Shown piece after piece: positions 1 to 7,186 of a DNA stretch of 12,467 nt. The notes beneath the pieces were generated by a model. It saw only the letters and a list, made by a program, of their open reading frames with translations, was not told the origin of the DNA and ran no database searches. The stretch's first letter is position 1, and every line of letters starts with the position of its first letter. The stretch is from DAOVRL01 sp023128595 (GTDB lineage: Bacteria; Planctomycetota; Phycisphaerae; Sedimentisphaerales; Anaerobacaceae). Position numbers and translations under genes: made by a program. The stretch is from positions 1 through 12,467 of the forward strand of contig DAOVRL010000132.1 of assembly GCA_030628155.1 (NCBI GenBank), given 5' to 3'.

Positions 1-1
1 A

Positions 2-265
2 TTGCAAGCCAGACAAGGCAGAAAACTGCGAAGTCTCGGGTTTAAGGCGGAACTCAGAATCGCAGCCGCTATGCTCGGGTCCCTGTTCGTTCGCAGCATC
101 GATACCGCCGAGCATATCAATATTGCCATGCAGGCACGGGCGTTTGACGGAAAATGGCGGACACTTTCGAGGCTGCAGATTCGCGCTGCAGACTATATCT
201 TTGCACTGGCCGCTGCGCTCTTTATGGCGGGACTCTACCTTCTTGTAAAACCGGTTTTACAGTAA
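2..265 (+). CDS. cbiQ: CbiQ/EcfT, ECF transporter transmembrane subunit (3' part only)
   Basis: This is the last 87 residues of the membrane coupling subunit of an energy-coupling-factor importer, probably for cobalt or nickel; the 5' part lies outside the window. Seen: two coupling-helix XRX motifs (LQARQG at visible residues 2-6 and MQARAFDG at 43-50, family consensus near ARG), followed by a hydrophobic last segment at about 64-83. In this family the two arginine motifs dock on the Q-loop grooves of the ATPases. The gene ends 5 nt before the ATG of cbiO, so the two are very likely translated from one mRNA. The second motif reads ARA rather than ARG. The assignment to the CbiQ branch rests on motif position and on the cbiO neighbour; the metal specificity is inference because the substrate-binding CbiM/NikM subunit is not in view. 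Confidence 0.85.
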   Translation: MQARQGRKLRSLGFKAELRIAAAMLGSLFVRSIDTAEHINIAMQARAFDGKWRTLSRLQIRAADYIFALAAALFMAGLYLLVKPVLQ

Positions 266-270
266 ATACT

Positions 271-993
271 ATGGCAAAAGCAATTGAGATTGAGAATTTT
301 TCATACGCATATCCGGATGGCACAGTTGCTCTGGACAAAATAAACCTATCCCTCGAACATGGCCGGAAACTCGCTCTGATAGGTCCCAACGGCGCGGGAA
401 AATCCACATTGCTGCTCGCGATGGCAGGTTTTGTAAAAGGAACCGGAAGAGTGGTTGTCGATGGCTTGGAAATCAACAGGAAAAATCTAAAAAAAATCCG
501 CGCTCGCCTCTGCTCTTGCCTGGAGAACCCCGACGACCAGTTATTTATGCCGACTTTGTTCGACGATATCGCATTCGGGCCGCTCAATATGGGCCTGACG
601 CCCGAAGAGGTAAAGGCGCGTGTTGGCGATGCGCTGCAGACTGTCGGTCTGACGGAGATGGTTGACAAGGCCCCTCATCATCTCTCAGCCGGGCAGAAAC
701 GAGCCGCCGCAATAGCGACCGTACTCTCTATGGCGCCAAAAATAATTACGCTCGATGAACCGGACGGCAGCTTGGACCCCAGAAACCGCAACAATCTCCT
801 AAAGTTGCTCGCGAGTTTGCCTCAGACGCTGATAATAGCGACTTGTAATATGAATTTCGCCGCCGCACTTGCCGATAGAGCTGTCTTGGTTGACAAGGGG
901 CGCATTATCGCCGATGGTGACGCCAAAGAAATAATGTCCGATTCAAAACTGATGACCGAACACGGCCTGGAAGTGCCAGGCACAATAAGGTGA
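271..993 (+). CDS. cbiO: CbiO-type ECF transporter ATPase with altered Q-loop and switch histidine
   Basis: The 240-aa ABC ATPase powers the ECF importer together with CbiQ. Seen: Walker A GPNGAGKST (residues 38-46), the NPDDQLF block that typifies CbiO/EcfA (86-92), signature LSAGQ (138-142), Walker B with catalytic glutamate LDEP (161-164), D-loop SLDP (167-170), and a C-terminal HGLEVP tail of the kind I associate with the NikO/CbiO subgroup. The ATG at 271 is chosen because it lies 5 nt after the cbiQ stop and starts at the conserved AIEIENFSYAYPDG strand; an upstream in-frame extension to 154 would overlap cbiQ. Odd: the Q-loop glutamine is Glu85 (GAG at 523-525) and the H-loop histidine is Cys192 (TGT at 844-846). 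Both are normally near-invariant in active ABC ATPases, so the ATPase may be weak, or may pair with a second ATPase elsewhere. Confidence 0.92.
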   Translation: MAKAIEIENFSYAYPDGTVALDKINLSLEHGRKLALIGPNGAGKSTLLLAMAGFVKGTGRVVVDGLEINRKNLKKIRARLCSCLENPDDQLFMPTLFDDIAFGPLNMGLTPEEVKARVGDALQTVGLTEMVDKAPHHLSAGQKRAAAIATVLSMAPKIITLDEPDGSLDPRNRNNLLKLLASLPQTLIIATCNMNFAAALADRAVLVDKGRIIADGDAKEIMSDSKLMTEHGLEVPGTIR

Positions 994-1300
994 GTTCCAA
1001 TTGCCAATTGATGATATTCGGTCTGATTACCTACTCGGCTCCAGCGGTTTGATACGTCACAGTCGGTGCAATGACATCCTTTCAGGGCCGGCGATTGCGT
1101 TACAAGGCTGTGAGCGTCGATTCGGATTCGGGAGATTCGGCGGTGGGAATTTGTTTTTTCTTGACATTCCCATAGCCGGTCTGTATTTGTCCAATTCTAA
1201 ATTTTATCGGCCAAATCGCCGATAACTACCGATACACGTACCAGGAACGAATAAACCCGGGCGAAACCCCGCGGCAGACTATAACAGGTGAGTGTTGTTT
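994..1300. other. Gene-free leader between cbiO and topA
   Basis: I find no convincing gene here. A 74-codon frame starting at a TTG (1001-1225) has no ribosome site and resembles nothing I know. Visible details are a direct repeat of CCAATTG at 997-1010, three ATTCGG units near 1118-1142, a possible promoter at 1161-1189, and the ribosome site of topA at 1286-1292. No metal or cobalamin riboswitch consensus was recognised. Confidence 0.6.
1161..1189 (+). promoter_or_regulatory. Candidate sigma70-type promoter for topA
   Basis: A perfect -35 box TTGACA (1161-1166) is followed after 17 nt by TATTTG (1184-1189), which matches only three of six -10 positions. If it is used, transcription starts near 1196 and gives topA a leader of about 105 nt. 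The -10 is weak, so confidence is limited. Confidence 0.35.
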
Positions 1301-3712
1301 ATGGCAAAATCGGGTCCGTCAAACGGTAAATCTCTGGTGATTGTGGAATCGCCGGCCAAGGCCAAGACTATAAACAGGTACCTTGGCTCGGGGTACGAGG
1401 TCAAGGCCTCGATGGGGCACGTCCGTGATTTGCCCTCAAAAGGCCTGAACGTTGATATAGAAAACGACTTTGAGCCGACCTACGACATAATGCCCGGCAG
1501 GAAACGCACGGTAACGTCGCTAAAGGCCGCTGCAAGAAAATGCGACAAGCTCTACCTGGCCACCGACCTTGACCGTGAAGGCGAGGCAATCGCCTGGCAT
1601 TTGGCACAAGTGCTTGGTGTGCCGGAAAAGAGGACCTTCCGCGTGATATTCAACGCCATAACGCATTCAACTATAAAACGGGCCTTTGCCGAGCCGGGCA
1701 AGCTCGATATGGCCAAGGTTATGGCCCAGCAGGCCCGGCGAATCCTCGATAGAATTGTCGGCTATCAAATAAGCCCGCTGCTTTGGAAGAAGATAGCGTG
1801 GGGTCTTTCTGCCGGCCGGGTCCAGTCGGTTGCAGTCAAAATTATCGTCGAAAGAGAAAGGGAAATTCGCGCGTTCGAGCCGGTCGAATACTGGTTCATC
1901 CCGGCGGTATTCACCACCGACGTCGGCGCCGGTTATCATCAGCAGTGGCTCGATTTTATACAGCCGAAAACCGAAAAGAAAGAAAAGTCCCCGCAAAGCC
2001 GCGGACTACATATAAAGGCTGGTGACAAGACTGAAGATGGTAAAGGTCCTACCGTCGCAGCACAAAACAAATGGCTGCTGGAACGTAACGCCTTTAAGGC
2101 GCAGCTTGCGAAGGTCGGCGATGAGAAGTTTGAGGCATCGAATAAACAGGAGGCTGAGCGCATATTCGGTGCGCTAAAAGGTGCACAGTTTAAGATTGCC
2201 GATATAGAAACCAAAGAATCCCTTTCCTGGCCTTCGGCCCCTTTTATAACTTCCACATTGCAGGAGACCGCCGCAAATCGGTTGAGCTTTGGGACAAAAA
2301 GAACTGACCGAGTAGCTCAGCAGTTATATGAAGGTATCGATATAGGTTCTATGGGTCGTCTGGGCCTTATCACGTATATGAGGACGGACAGTAGCCACCT
2401 CTCGCCCGAAGCTATAAAAGAGGCGCGCGATTATATAACCAGGCATATTGGCCCCAATTATTTGCCCGAAAAACCCAGGACTTATGCCCCCAAAAAAACT
2501 GCTCAGCAGGCACACGAAGCCATTCGCCCAACGGACATTGACCTTACGCCGGCCGACATAAAGCCGTTTCTCACCGGTGAGCAATTCAGACTTTATGACC
2601 TCATCTGGCGGCGTTTTACAGCCTCCCAGATGAAACCGGCCAGATGGGACGTGACGAATTTACAGATAGCGGCCGAGACGTCACTGGGCAGATGTTTGTA
2701 TAAAGCTACGGGGCGAGTACTGGTCTTCGACGGATTTACGAGGATCTGGTCGATTAGGTCAAACGGACAGCAGTTGCCCCCAACGAAGGTTGGACAGAAG
2801 CTGGGGGCAGTCGACATCAGGGCCGAGCAGCATTTTACCAAGCCGCCGGCCCGATACACCGAAGGCTCGCTCGTAAAGGCCCTGGAAAAGGAGGGGATCG
2901 GCCGACCGAGCACCTACGCCGCGATAATTAGCACCATACAGGATAGAAAGTATGTCGAGCGAAAGGAAAAGAAGTTCTTTGCCACCGACCTGGGCGAGAT
3001 AGTTACCGATAAGCTCAACGAGTACTTCCCCAAGATTATGGACATCGCCTTTACGCGCTATATAGAAGAGCAGCTCGACAAGATCGAAGAACATCACCTG
3101 GACTGGCTCGGCGTCTTGAGAGATTTTTATGGGCCGTTCAAACAGAGGCTCGAGACGGCGCAGGCCCAAATGAAACATGCCAAAGCGGAGATGGCTCCCA
3201 GCGAATATGAATGTCCGCAGTGCAGTGAGCCGCTTGTTTACAGATTCGGCAAGAATGGAAAGTTCCTGAGCTGCTCTACGTACCCAAAGTGCACGTTTGC
3301 GTGCCAATGTGACAAGGAAGGCAAAATGGTTGAAGAGAAAGTTAGCGAGCATAAATGTCCGGTTTGCGGTAAGCCTATGATCGAAAGAAACGGGCGATTC
3401 GGGCCGTTCCTGGGATGCAGCGACTATCCGAACTGCAAGACGACCCTCAAAATAGACAAGGATGGCAACGTCCTGCCGCCAAAGCCCCCGCCGGAGCCTA
3501 CCGGAATAAAATGCCACAAGTGCAAAGATGGTGAGCTGGTGGTCCGGCAAAGCAAGAAAGGGCCGTTCTTGGGCTGCGCCAGGTTCCCAAAGTGCAAGAC
3601 CATTGTCAGCATCAAGCAGCTCGACCATCTAAAAGAGCTTCAGTCGGCAGGGCAGTGGCCGCCCGAAACACCCGAAGAGGCCGACAAGCTCCTCGGAAGA
3701 AAAAAGGCATAA
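1301..3712 (+). CDS. topA: DNA topoisomerase I (type IA) with three C-terminal zinc ribbons
   Basis: The 803-aa enzyme relaxes negative supercoils by cutting and rejoining one strand. Seen: the TOPRIM domain with LVIVESPAKAKT (Glu16) and DLDREGEAIAWHL (Asp89, Asp91, Glu93, metal binding); the active-site tyrosine in LITYMRTDS (Tyr359); the conserved block GRPSTYAAIISTIQDRKY; and three four-cysteine zinc ribbons from about residue 638 onward (CPQC..CSTYPKC, CPVC..CSDYPNC, CHKC..CARFPKC). ATG 1301 is preferred over the in-frame GTG at 1292 because AGGTGAG (1286-1292) sits 8 nt before it. An insert of roughly 70 residues, rich in Lys and Glu, lies around residues 218-290 between the TOPRIM-proximal part and the IETKESLSWPSAPF segment; such inserts occur in non-proteobacterial TopA. 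All key residues are present, so it should be active. Confidence 0.98.
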   Translation: MAKSGPSNGKSLVIVESPAKAKTINRYLGSGYEVKASMGHVRDLPSKGLNVDIENDFEPTYDIMPGRKRTVTSLKAAARKCDKLYLATDLDREGEAIAWHLAQVLGVPEKRTFRVIFNAITHSTIKRAFAEPGKLDMAKVMAQQARRILDRIVGYQISPLLWKKIAWGLSAGRVQSVAVKIIVEREREIRAFEPVEYWFIPAVFTTDVGAGYHQQWLDFIQPKTEKKEKSPQSRGLHIKAGDKTEDGKGPTVAAQNKWLLERNAFKAQLAKVGDEKFEASNKQEAERIFGALKGAQFKIADIETKESLSWPSAPFITSTLQETAANRLSFGTKRTDRVAQQLYEGIDIGSMGRLGLITYMRTDSSHLSPEAIKEARDYITRHIGPNYLPEKPRTYAPKKTAQQAHEAIRPTDIDLTPADIKPFLTGEQFRLYDLIWRRFTASQMKPARWDVTNLQIAAETSLGRCLYKATGRVLVFDGFTRIWSIRSNGQQLPPTKVGQKLGAVDIRAEQHFTKPPARYTEGSLVKALEKEGIGRPSTYAAIISTIQDRKYVERKEKKFFATDLGEIVTDKLNEYFPKIMDIAFTRYIEEQLDKIEEHHLDWLGVLRDFYGPFKQRLETAQAQMKHAKAEMAPSEYECPQCSEPLVYRFGKNGKFLSCSTYPKCTFACQCDKEGKMVEEKVSEHKCPVCGKPMIERNGRFGPFLGCSDYPNCKTTLKIDKDGNVLPPKPPPEPTGIKCHKCKDGELVVRQSKKGPFLGCARFPKCKTIVSIKQLDHLKELQSAGQWPPETPEEADKLLGRKKA

Positions 3713-3808
3713 AAGGCCGGGAAAACCACAAAGGTCACGCAATAATCTATCGGTTTGCCGAACAGATTTTGAACGTCGAATCCCGGATTGACAGGAAGGT
3801 GGTCGAAT

Positions 3809-4651
3809 ATGGGCAAATGCCGTTACACACGTCGTGATCTCTTAGGCAGCGCCGGTGCCGGCGCGGCGTCCCTGATGGCAGCGAGCTGGCTGTCTTCGTG
3901 CAGGCTCAACAACGCCGAGAAAACGCAGCAGCTCAAAGCCGACAACAAGAAGAAAACGCACATAATTACCCTGAGCTTTGATGACGGCTTTAAGAAATCG
4001 AGCGTCCGGACGGCAGAGATTTATGAGAAATACAACCTCTCGGCCTGCATTAACGTTATCGCCACGGCTCACCTCAAGACGTTCAGTCCTCCGGGCGAGT
4101 ATATAGCAGGTAGCAACAGGGGCGACTTCGGCCTGTGGAATGAATTGAAGCGGAGAGGCCACGAGATTATGCCTCACGGGTACAAGCACGCCAACAAGGC
4201 CCGGCTGCCGCTTGGCCAAGCAAAGGACCTTATCCTGCGCTGTCTCGACTACTTCTCCAAAGAGCTAAAAGGCTTCGAGCCGAAAGAGGCCGTCTTCAAT
4301 TTCCCGTACAACTCCTCGACACCTGAACTGGAGAGCTGGCTGCCTACCCACGTCAGGGCGTTTAGAACAGGCGGCGGCGCGATAAACCCATTGCCCCACA
4401 AAGGACAGGTCAAGCTCACGTGCACAAGCTTCGGGCCGGGAAATTGCGAGCGGGATATCGAAGCCAAAATCGCAGAATTGCTGCAGCGAGATTCAGGCTG
4501 GCTCATTTACAATACTCATGGCCTGGACGGCGAAGGATGGGGGCCAATGAAATCCAGCTTCTTGGACAAATTGCTGGAGCGGTTGACGGCTATCGAGTCG
4601 GTAGGAGTAATGCCGGCCGGCAAAGCACTATCGCAGTTGACCTTCGCCTGA
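3809..4651 (+). CDS. Exported polysaccharide deacetylase (NodB fold), Tat signal with lipobox
   Basis: A 280-aa carbohydrate-esterase family 4 type protein expected to remove N- or O-acetyl groups from a cell-wall or extracellular polysaccharide. Seen: a twin-arginine signal TRRDLLG at residues 7-13, a hydrophobic stretch, and LSSC (28-31) matching a lipobox, so Cys31 could be lipidated; NodB motif 1 TLSFDDG (Asp58, Asp59); zinc-binding HGYKH (His123, His127); FNFPYN (163-168) in place of motif 3; and LIYNTHG (His237) for the late histidine motif. ATG 3809 is chosen because AGGTGG (3797-3802) lies 6 nt upstream; the in-frame TTG at 3788 would put residues before the Tat motif. It follows topA by 96 nt. 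Motif 3 has Asn where the family usually has Arg. The real substrate cannot be told from sequence. Confidence 0.85.
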   Translation: MGKCRYTRRDLLGSAGAGAASLMAASWLSSCRLNNAEKTQQLKADNKKKTHIITLSFDDGFKKSSVRTAEIYEKYNLSACINVIATAHLKTFSPPGEYIAGSNRGDFGLWNELKRRGHEIMPHGYKHANKARLPLGQAKDLILRCLDYFSKELKGFEPKEAVFNFPYNSSTPELESWLPTHVRAFRTGGGAINPLPHKGQVKLTCTSFGPGNCERDIEAKIAELLQRDSGWLIYNTHGLDGEGWGPMKSSFLDKLLERLTAIESVGVMPAGKALSQLTFA

Positions 4652-4690
4652 AAACACGCGGTGCGCAGAGCGGCCAGGCGGAGCGAGCGC

Positions 4691-4714
4691 GTGTGCCTAA
4701 TTCTTCCGGCACAC
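4691..4714 (+). terminator. Stem-loop downstream of the deacetylase gene
   Basis: GTGTGCC (4691-4697) pairs with GGCACAC (4708-4714) around a 10-nt loop, starting 40 nt after the stop codon. The following bases (TATAAGTCTCTTTCTG) are only moderately T-rich, so it is a weak terminator candidate and might just be a hairpin. Confidence 0.3.
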
Positions 4715-4749
4715 TATAAGTCTCTTTCTGACAAAAGATTGAACGATAC

Positions 4750-4840
4750 GTCATTGCGAAAGAGCCGTAGGCGACTGCGGCAATCTCAAACCACTCGAAA
4801 GCCGGAGATTGCCACGGCCCCAACGGGGCCTCGCAATGAC
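4750..4840. repeat. Inverted pair of REP-like GTCATTGCGA repeats
   Basis: The left unit (4750-4787) starts GTCATTGCGA and ends GGCAATCTC. The right unit (4805-4840) is its reverse complement in outline, starting GAGATTGCC and ending CGCAATGAC, with 17 nt between them. Each unit also has internal ATTGC/GCAAT complementarity. The same unit recurs at 12232-12467. This is the layout of a REP doublet, normally spread by RAYT-type transposases encoded elsewhere in a genome; no such gene is in this window. Confidence 0.8.
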
Positions 4841-4953
4841 CGTAGCAAGTGCATCACGCCTTATGGATCACGATTGACAGGCGCCCAAATCACTTGCCGG
4901 AAAATCCGGCCGCACCCCAGCCGAGAAAGGTTGGCGAAACGTGCAATTTCACC

Positions 4954-4983
4954 TTTACAAAAGCGCTTCCGACCGAGTATAAT
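4954..4983 (+). promoter_or_regulatory. Strong sigma70-type promoter for the GroES-like gene
   Basis: TTTACA (4954-4959, five of six) and a perfect TATAAT (4978-4983) are 18 nt apart. The predicted start near 4990 gives a leader of about 63 nt before the ATG at 5053. This is the best promoter match in the left half of the window. Confidence 0.65.
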
Positions 4984-5052
4984 TAGTGTATCTCGGGCTG
5001 ACAAACGGGAATTGCCGTATTTGAAACGAATTTCTGTGAGAATCGAGGCAAA

Positions 5053-5373
5053 ATGGCTAAACAGAAGCGAATTGAGACCCAGCCGCTCGAAATAGTCGAG
5101 CCGATTGGAAAACGCGTCCTGATTCGCAAGGACGAGGACAAAAAGCAGACCAGGGGCGGCATCCAACTGCCCGACAATATAGAAATCCCCACGATAACCG
5201 GCCGAATCGTAACCATCTCAGCCGAGGTCGGAAACTGCGAAGATATTCCGCTGCGGCAATACGACAAAGTCCTGTTCAATCCCAAGGGCGCAATACCGGT
5301 CGATTTCGAGGGTGATAATCGCCTGTTCGTTGTAGAGATCGAAAACGTTGTGGCGGTCTTTCGCAAATCATAA
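5053..5373 (+). CDS. GroES-like co-chaperonin (Cpn10), stand-alone and divergent
   Basis: A 106-aa Cpn10-fold protein. GroES forms the seven-subunit lid of GroEL and releases substrate into the folding cage. Seen: the first strand PIGKRVLIRKDED (17-29), the mobile loop with GGIQLPD (35-41) that in the family carries the GroEL-binding hydrophobic tripeptide (here Ile-Gln-Leu), TGRIVTIS (49-56), and the YDKVLFNP strand (70-77) where GroES has GDRVLF. The usual GKVVAVGPG turn is altered to GRIVTISAEVG, and the protein is about 10 residues longer than typical GroES. The ATG at 5053 has a short GAGG (5045-5048) only 4 nt upstream. No groEL follows, so it may be a second GroES copy. It has its own promoter and no CIRCE site. 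I am sure of the fold, less sure that it partners GroEL, so no symbol is given. Confidence 0.85.
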   Translation: MAKQKRIETQPLEIVEPIGKRVLIRKDEDKKQTRGGIQLPDNIEIPTITGRIVTISAEVGNCEDIPLRQYDKVLFNPKGAIPVDFEGDNRLFVVEIENVVAVFRKS

Positions 5374-5488
5374 ACCCATCCGCGCGACACACACCTGAGA
5401 TAGCTGCTGCAATCCGAGAGAGGGAATTTGCTTCATCCGGTTAATGAGTACGTGGCCGTTGCAGGTCAGGGCCTTGGAGTTGTCTGGA

Positions 5489-5571
5489 GAGAAAAATCGT
5501 TTGGGCAGAGGGCCAAATTAGGGCAACCAGGGGGGTGATTTGGACCTCTGGGGCCCCAAACGATTTTTCTC
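5489..5571. repeat. Long fold-back hairpin with perfect 17-bp outer stem
   Basis: GAGAAAAATCGTTTGGG (5489-5505) is the exact reverse complement of 5555-5571. The stem continues inward with CAGAGG (5506-5511) against CCTCTG (5545-5550), leaving a 4-nt bulge, and CCAAAT (5513-5518) against ATTTGG (5538-5543), leaving a 19-nt loop. That is about 29 paired bases. The A-run on the left arm and T-run on the right arm would allow termination in either direction, so it may be a bidirectional terminator; a small fold-back mobile element is the alternative. Confidence 0.8.
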
Positions 5572-5618
5572 GGTCTTCCGAGTCGCGAAATACACCTATC
5601 CATTATTCGGAAGAACCG
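5571..5618. repeat. Second hairpin abutting the long fold-back
   Basis: CGGTCTTCCGA (5571-5581) pairs with TCGGAAGAACCG (5607-5618) with a single bulged base and a 25-nt loop. It shares its first base with the preceding structure, so both could be parts of one folded RNA upstream of the oxidoreductase. Confidence 0.55.
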
Positions 5619-5714
5619 GAAATTTCTGTAACTTTTCACCGCTTCGCGCAATTGCAATATTGGAACGATGAGATAAACAAATCCACCGGTCGGACCAGGT
5701 GGAAGGGACACGCA

Positions 5715-7109
5715 ATGGATAATCAGGAAACAGAAAAGGAGCTAAACAGGCGCGGCTTTTTGCATTCAAGCGCCGCAGCAGGGGCCGGACTCGTATTGTC
5801 CCGCGTCGCTTTCGCCCAGAGCACCGGCAAGAAACCGGATGATCTGAACATAGCCTTACTCGGCGCGGGGAAACAAGGCAGAATCCTTCTGACGGAGTGT
5901 TTGAGGATCCGCGGTGTCCGCATACGAGCGCTCTGTGACATATGGAAAGCATATAACCAGAGGCGAACATCAGAGATCCTGAAGAGATACCGGCAGAAGC
6001 ACAATGTGTACGACGATTACAAAGAGATGCTGGCCAAAGAGAGGGACCTCGACGCGGTGATAATTGCAACGCCGGATTTCTGGCACGCCCGACAGACTAT
6101 CAACTGCCTCAAGGCGGGCCTCCACGTCTACTGCGAGAGGCCGATGGCCACGAGAGTTGGAGACGCGAGGCGTATGGTTCGTGCAGCAAGAGACGGCGGC
6201 AAGCTTCTCCAGATCGGTCACCATCGACGAAGCAACCCGCGATACATTCACTGCTACGAGCAACTCATTAGAGGAGCGAACATACTGGGACACGTTGAGG
6301 TCGCCAATGCCTTTTGGCATATCCCTTCCTGGAGGCGCGGCTGGCCCAAAACCATGCACATTGAACCGCAAACGCTGGCGAAGTATGACTATGAATCGAT
6401 GGAACAGTTTGCCAATTGGCGATGGTGCAAAACATTGGGCACCGGCGTTCTCGGCAGCTTTGGCTCCGACCAGATTGATGTCTTCAATTGGTTCTTTGAA
6501 GGGCATCCCCGTTCGGCTGTGGCGCTGGGCAGCATCAGTGAGCAAGACAGCAGAACGCAGCAATGGCCCGACAAACTCACCGCTGCCTGCGACTACCAAA
6601 CCGAAAACGGAGATGTTAGGGCCCTCTATCAGACGCTCTCGGGTTCCAACGCACTTGATCACTTCGAGGGCTTCATCGGTGAGAACGTCGCCCTCATAAT
6701 CTCGGATGGCCTGTTCCGTCTCGCCTGCAACCTGGTTGGCGTGAGGGCTTGTTGGGCATCAGGCAAGTGGGGTGGGGATCACGTGAAAGACCTCCGCTCC
6801 TCACCAATGCGCGAAATGACATTGGGAGCCTTGGGAATGAGTGACTTCCTCGGAGTCTTAGCTGTTGAAGAAACGCATACACGTCAACCTCCTGTCATGT
6901 CCGATTTGCAGCTTTCGGTGAAACTCGATAAGCCTCCGCTTCAACTGCACCTGGAGAATTTCTTCGAGTCGATTCGCAGCCGCGGCAAGGTAAAGCTCAA
7001 TTGCCCCGCCGAAGTCGGATACGAGACCGCCGTTACCGTGCTGAAAGTCAACGAAGCCGTCGAAGCCGGCCGAAAACTCGAATTCAAACCCGATGAGTTC
7101 AAAGTTTAG
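5715..7109 (+). CDS. Tat-exported Gfo/Idh/MocA family oxidoreductase with altered catalytic residues
   Basis: A 464-aa NAD(P)-dependent sugar or polyol dehydrogenase-like protein of the kind that planctomycetes encode in many secreted copies. Seen: a twin-arginine signal NRRGFLHSS (11-19) followed by an Ala-rich stretch ending VAFAQ; the Rossmann start LNIALLGAGKQGR (residues 44-56) with a GxGxxG-type loop; AVIIATPDFWHARQTINCLKAG, the end of the nucleotide domain; then CERPMA and a long C-terminal alpha/beta domain. ATG 5715 is chosen for GGAAGG at 5701-5706 and because the Tat motif then sits at the right depth. Odd: the catalytic EKP motif reads ERP (Arg142, AGG at 6138-6140), and the usual GxHxxD reads GSDQID, with Asp252 where the histidine is expected. 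Known family members use these Lys and His residues in catalysis, so activity on a standard sugar is doubtful. Substrate unknown. Confidence 0.9.
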   Translation: MDNQETEKELNRRGFLHSSAAAGAGLVLSRVAFAQSTGKKPDDLNIALLGAGKQGRILLTECLRIRGVRIRALCDIWKAYNQRRTSEILKRYRQKHNVYDDYKEMLAKERDLDAVIIATPDFWHARQTINCLKAGLHVYCERPMATRVGDARRMVRAARDGGKLLQIGHHRRSNPRYIHCYEQLIRGANILGHVEVANAFWHIPSWRRGWPKTMHIEPQTLAKYDYESMEQFANWRWCKTLGTGVLGSFGSDQIDVFNWFFEGHPRSAVALGSISEQDSRTQQWPDKLTAACDYQTENGDVRALYQTLSGSNALDHFEGFIGENVALIISDGLFRLACNLVGVRACWASGKWGGDHVKDLRSSPMREMTLGALGMSDFLGVLAVEETHTRQPPVMSDLQLSVKLDKPPLQLHLENFFESIRSRGKVKLNCPAEVGYETAVTVLKVNEAVEAGRKLEFKPDEFKV

Positions 7110-7139
7110 ACAAAAGTGCACAGATCGTTTATCGTAAGT

Positions 7140-7169
7140 GCCGGAGCGGTGCGTCGGAATAACTCCGGC
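7140..7169. repeat. Hairpin between the oxidoreductase and the next gene
   Basis: GCCGGAG (7140-7146) pairs with CTCCGGC (7163-7169) around a 16-nt loop, 30 nt after the stop codon. There is no T-run after it. It ends 17 nt before the next ATG, so it could weaken read-through or hinder translation of that gene. Confidence 0.4.
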
Positions 7170-7186
7170 TCAGCGGGCGCACGGAC

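Larger units (their letters stand above)
4652..5052. other. Gene-free spacer between the deacetylase and the GroES-like gene
   Basis: No supported gene lies here. The spacer contains the stem-loop at 4691-4714, an inverted pair of REP-like repeats (4750-4840) and a strong promoter (4954-4983). The open frames across it are Arg/Ser-rich and carry no recognisable domain. No CIRCE operator (TTAGCACTC/GAGTGCTAA) was found, although the next gene is a GroES homologue. Confidence 0.6.
5374..5714. other. Gene-free spacer with two adjacent hairpins
   Basis: No gene is supported. The spacer is dominated by a large fold-back structure (5489-5571) and a second hairpin (5571-5618). The ribosome site of the following oxidoreductase, GGAAGG (5701-5706), lies 8 nt before its ATG. 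I could not find a well-spaced promoter between the hairpins and the gene. Confidence 0.6.

Noticed and set aside
965..981. Six-bp hairpin GCCTGG/CCAGGC as a cbiO terminator
   Set aside because: It lies inside the coding sequence and has no T-run.
1001..1225. 74-codon frame between cbiO and topA
   Set aside because: TTG start, no ribosome site, no recognisable features, and the candidate topA promoter lies inside it.
994..1300. Cobalamin or nickel-cobalt riboswitch near the ECF genes
   Set aside because: No conserved box was recognised, and the region is downstream of the ECF genes rather than in front of them.
2759..3628. 289-codon minus-strand frame
   Set aside because: Lies entirely opposite topA, whose domains are unambiguous; Arg/Leu-rich composition typical of an antisense shadow.
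4750..4840. CRISPR array
   Set aside because: Units are inverted relative to each other with variable centres and no regular spacers.
4860..5052. CIRCE heat-shock operator before the GroES-like gene
   Set aside because: The TTAGCACTC/GAGTGCTAA inverted repeat is absent.
5970..6662. 230-codon minus-strand frame
   Set aside because: Opposite the oxidoreductase gene; no start signal or known motif.
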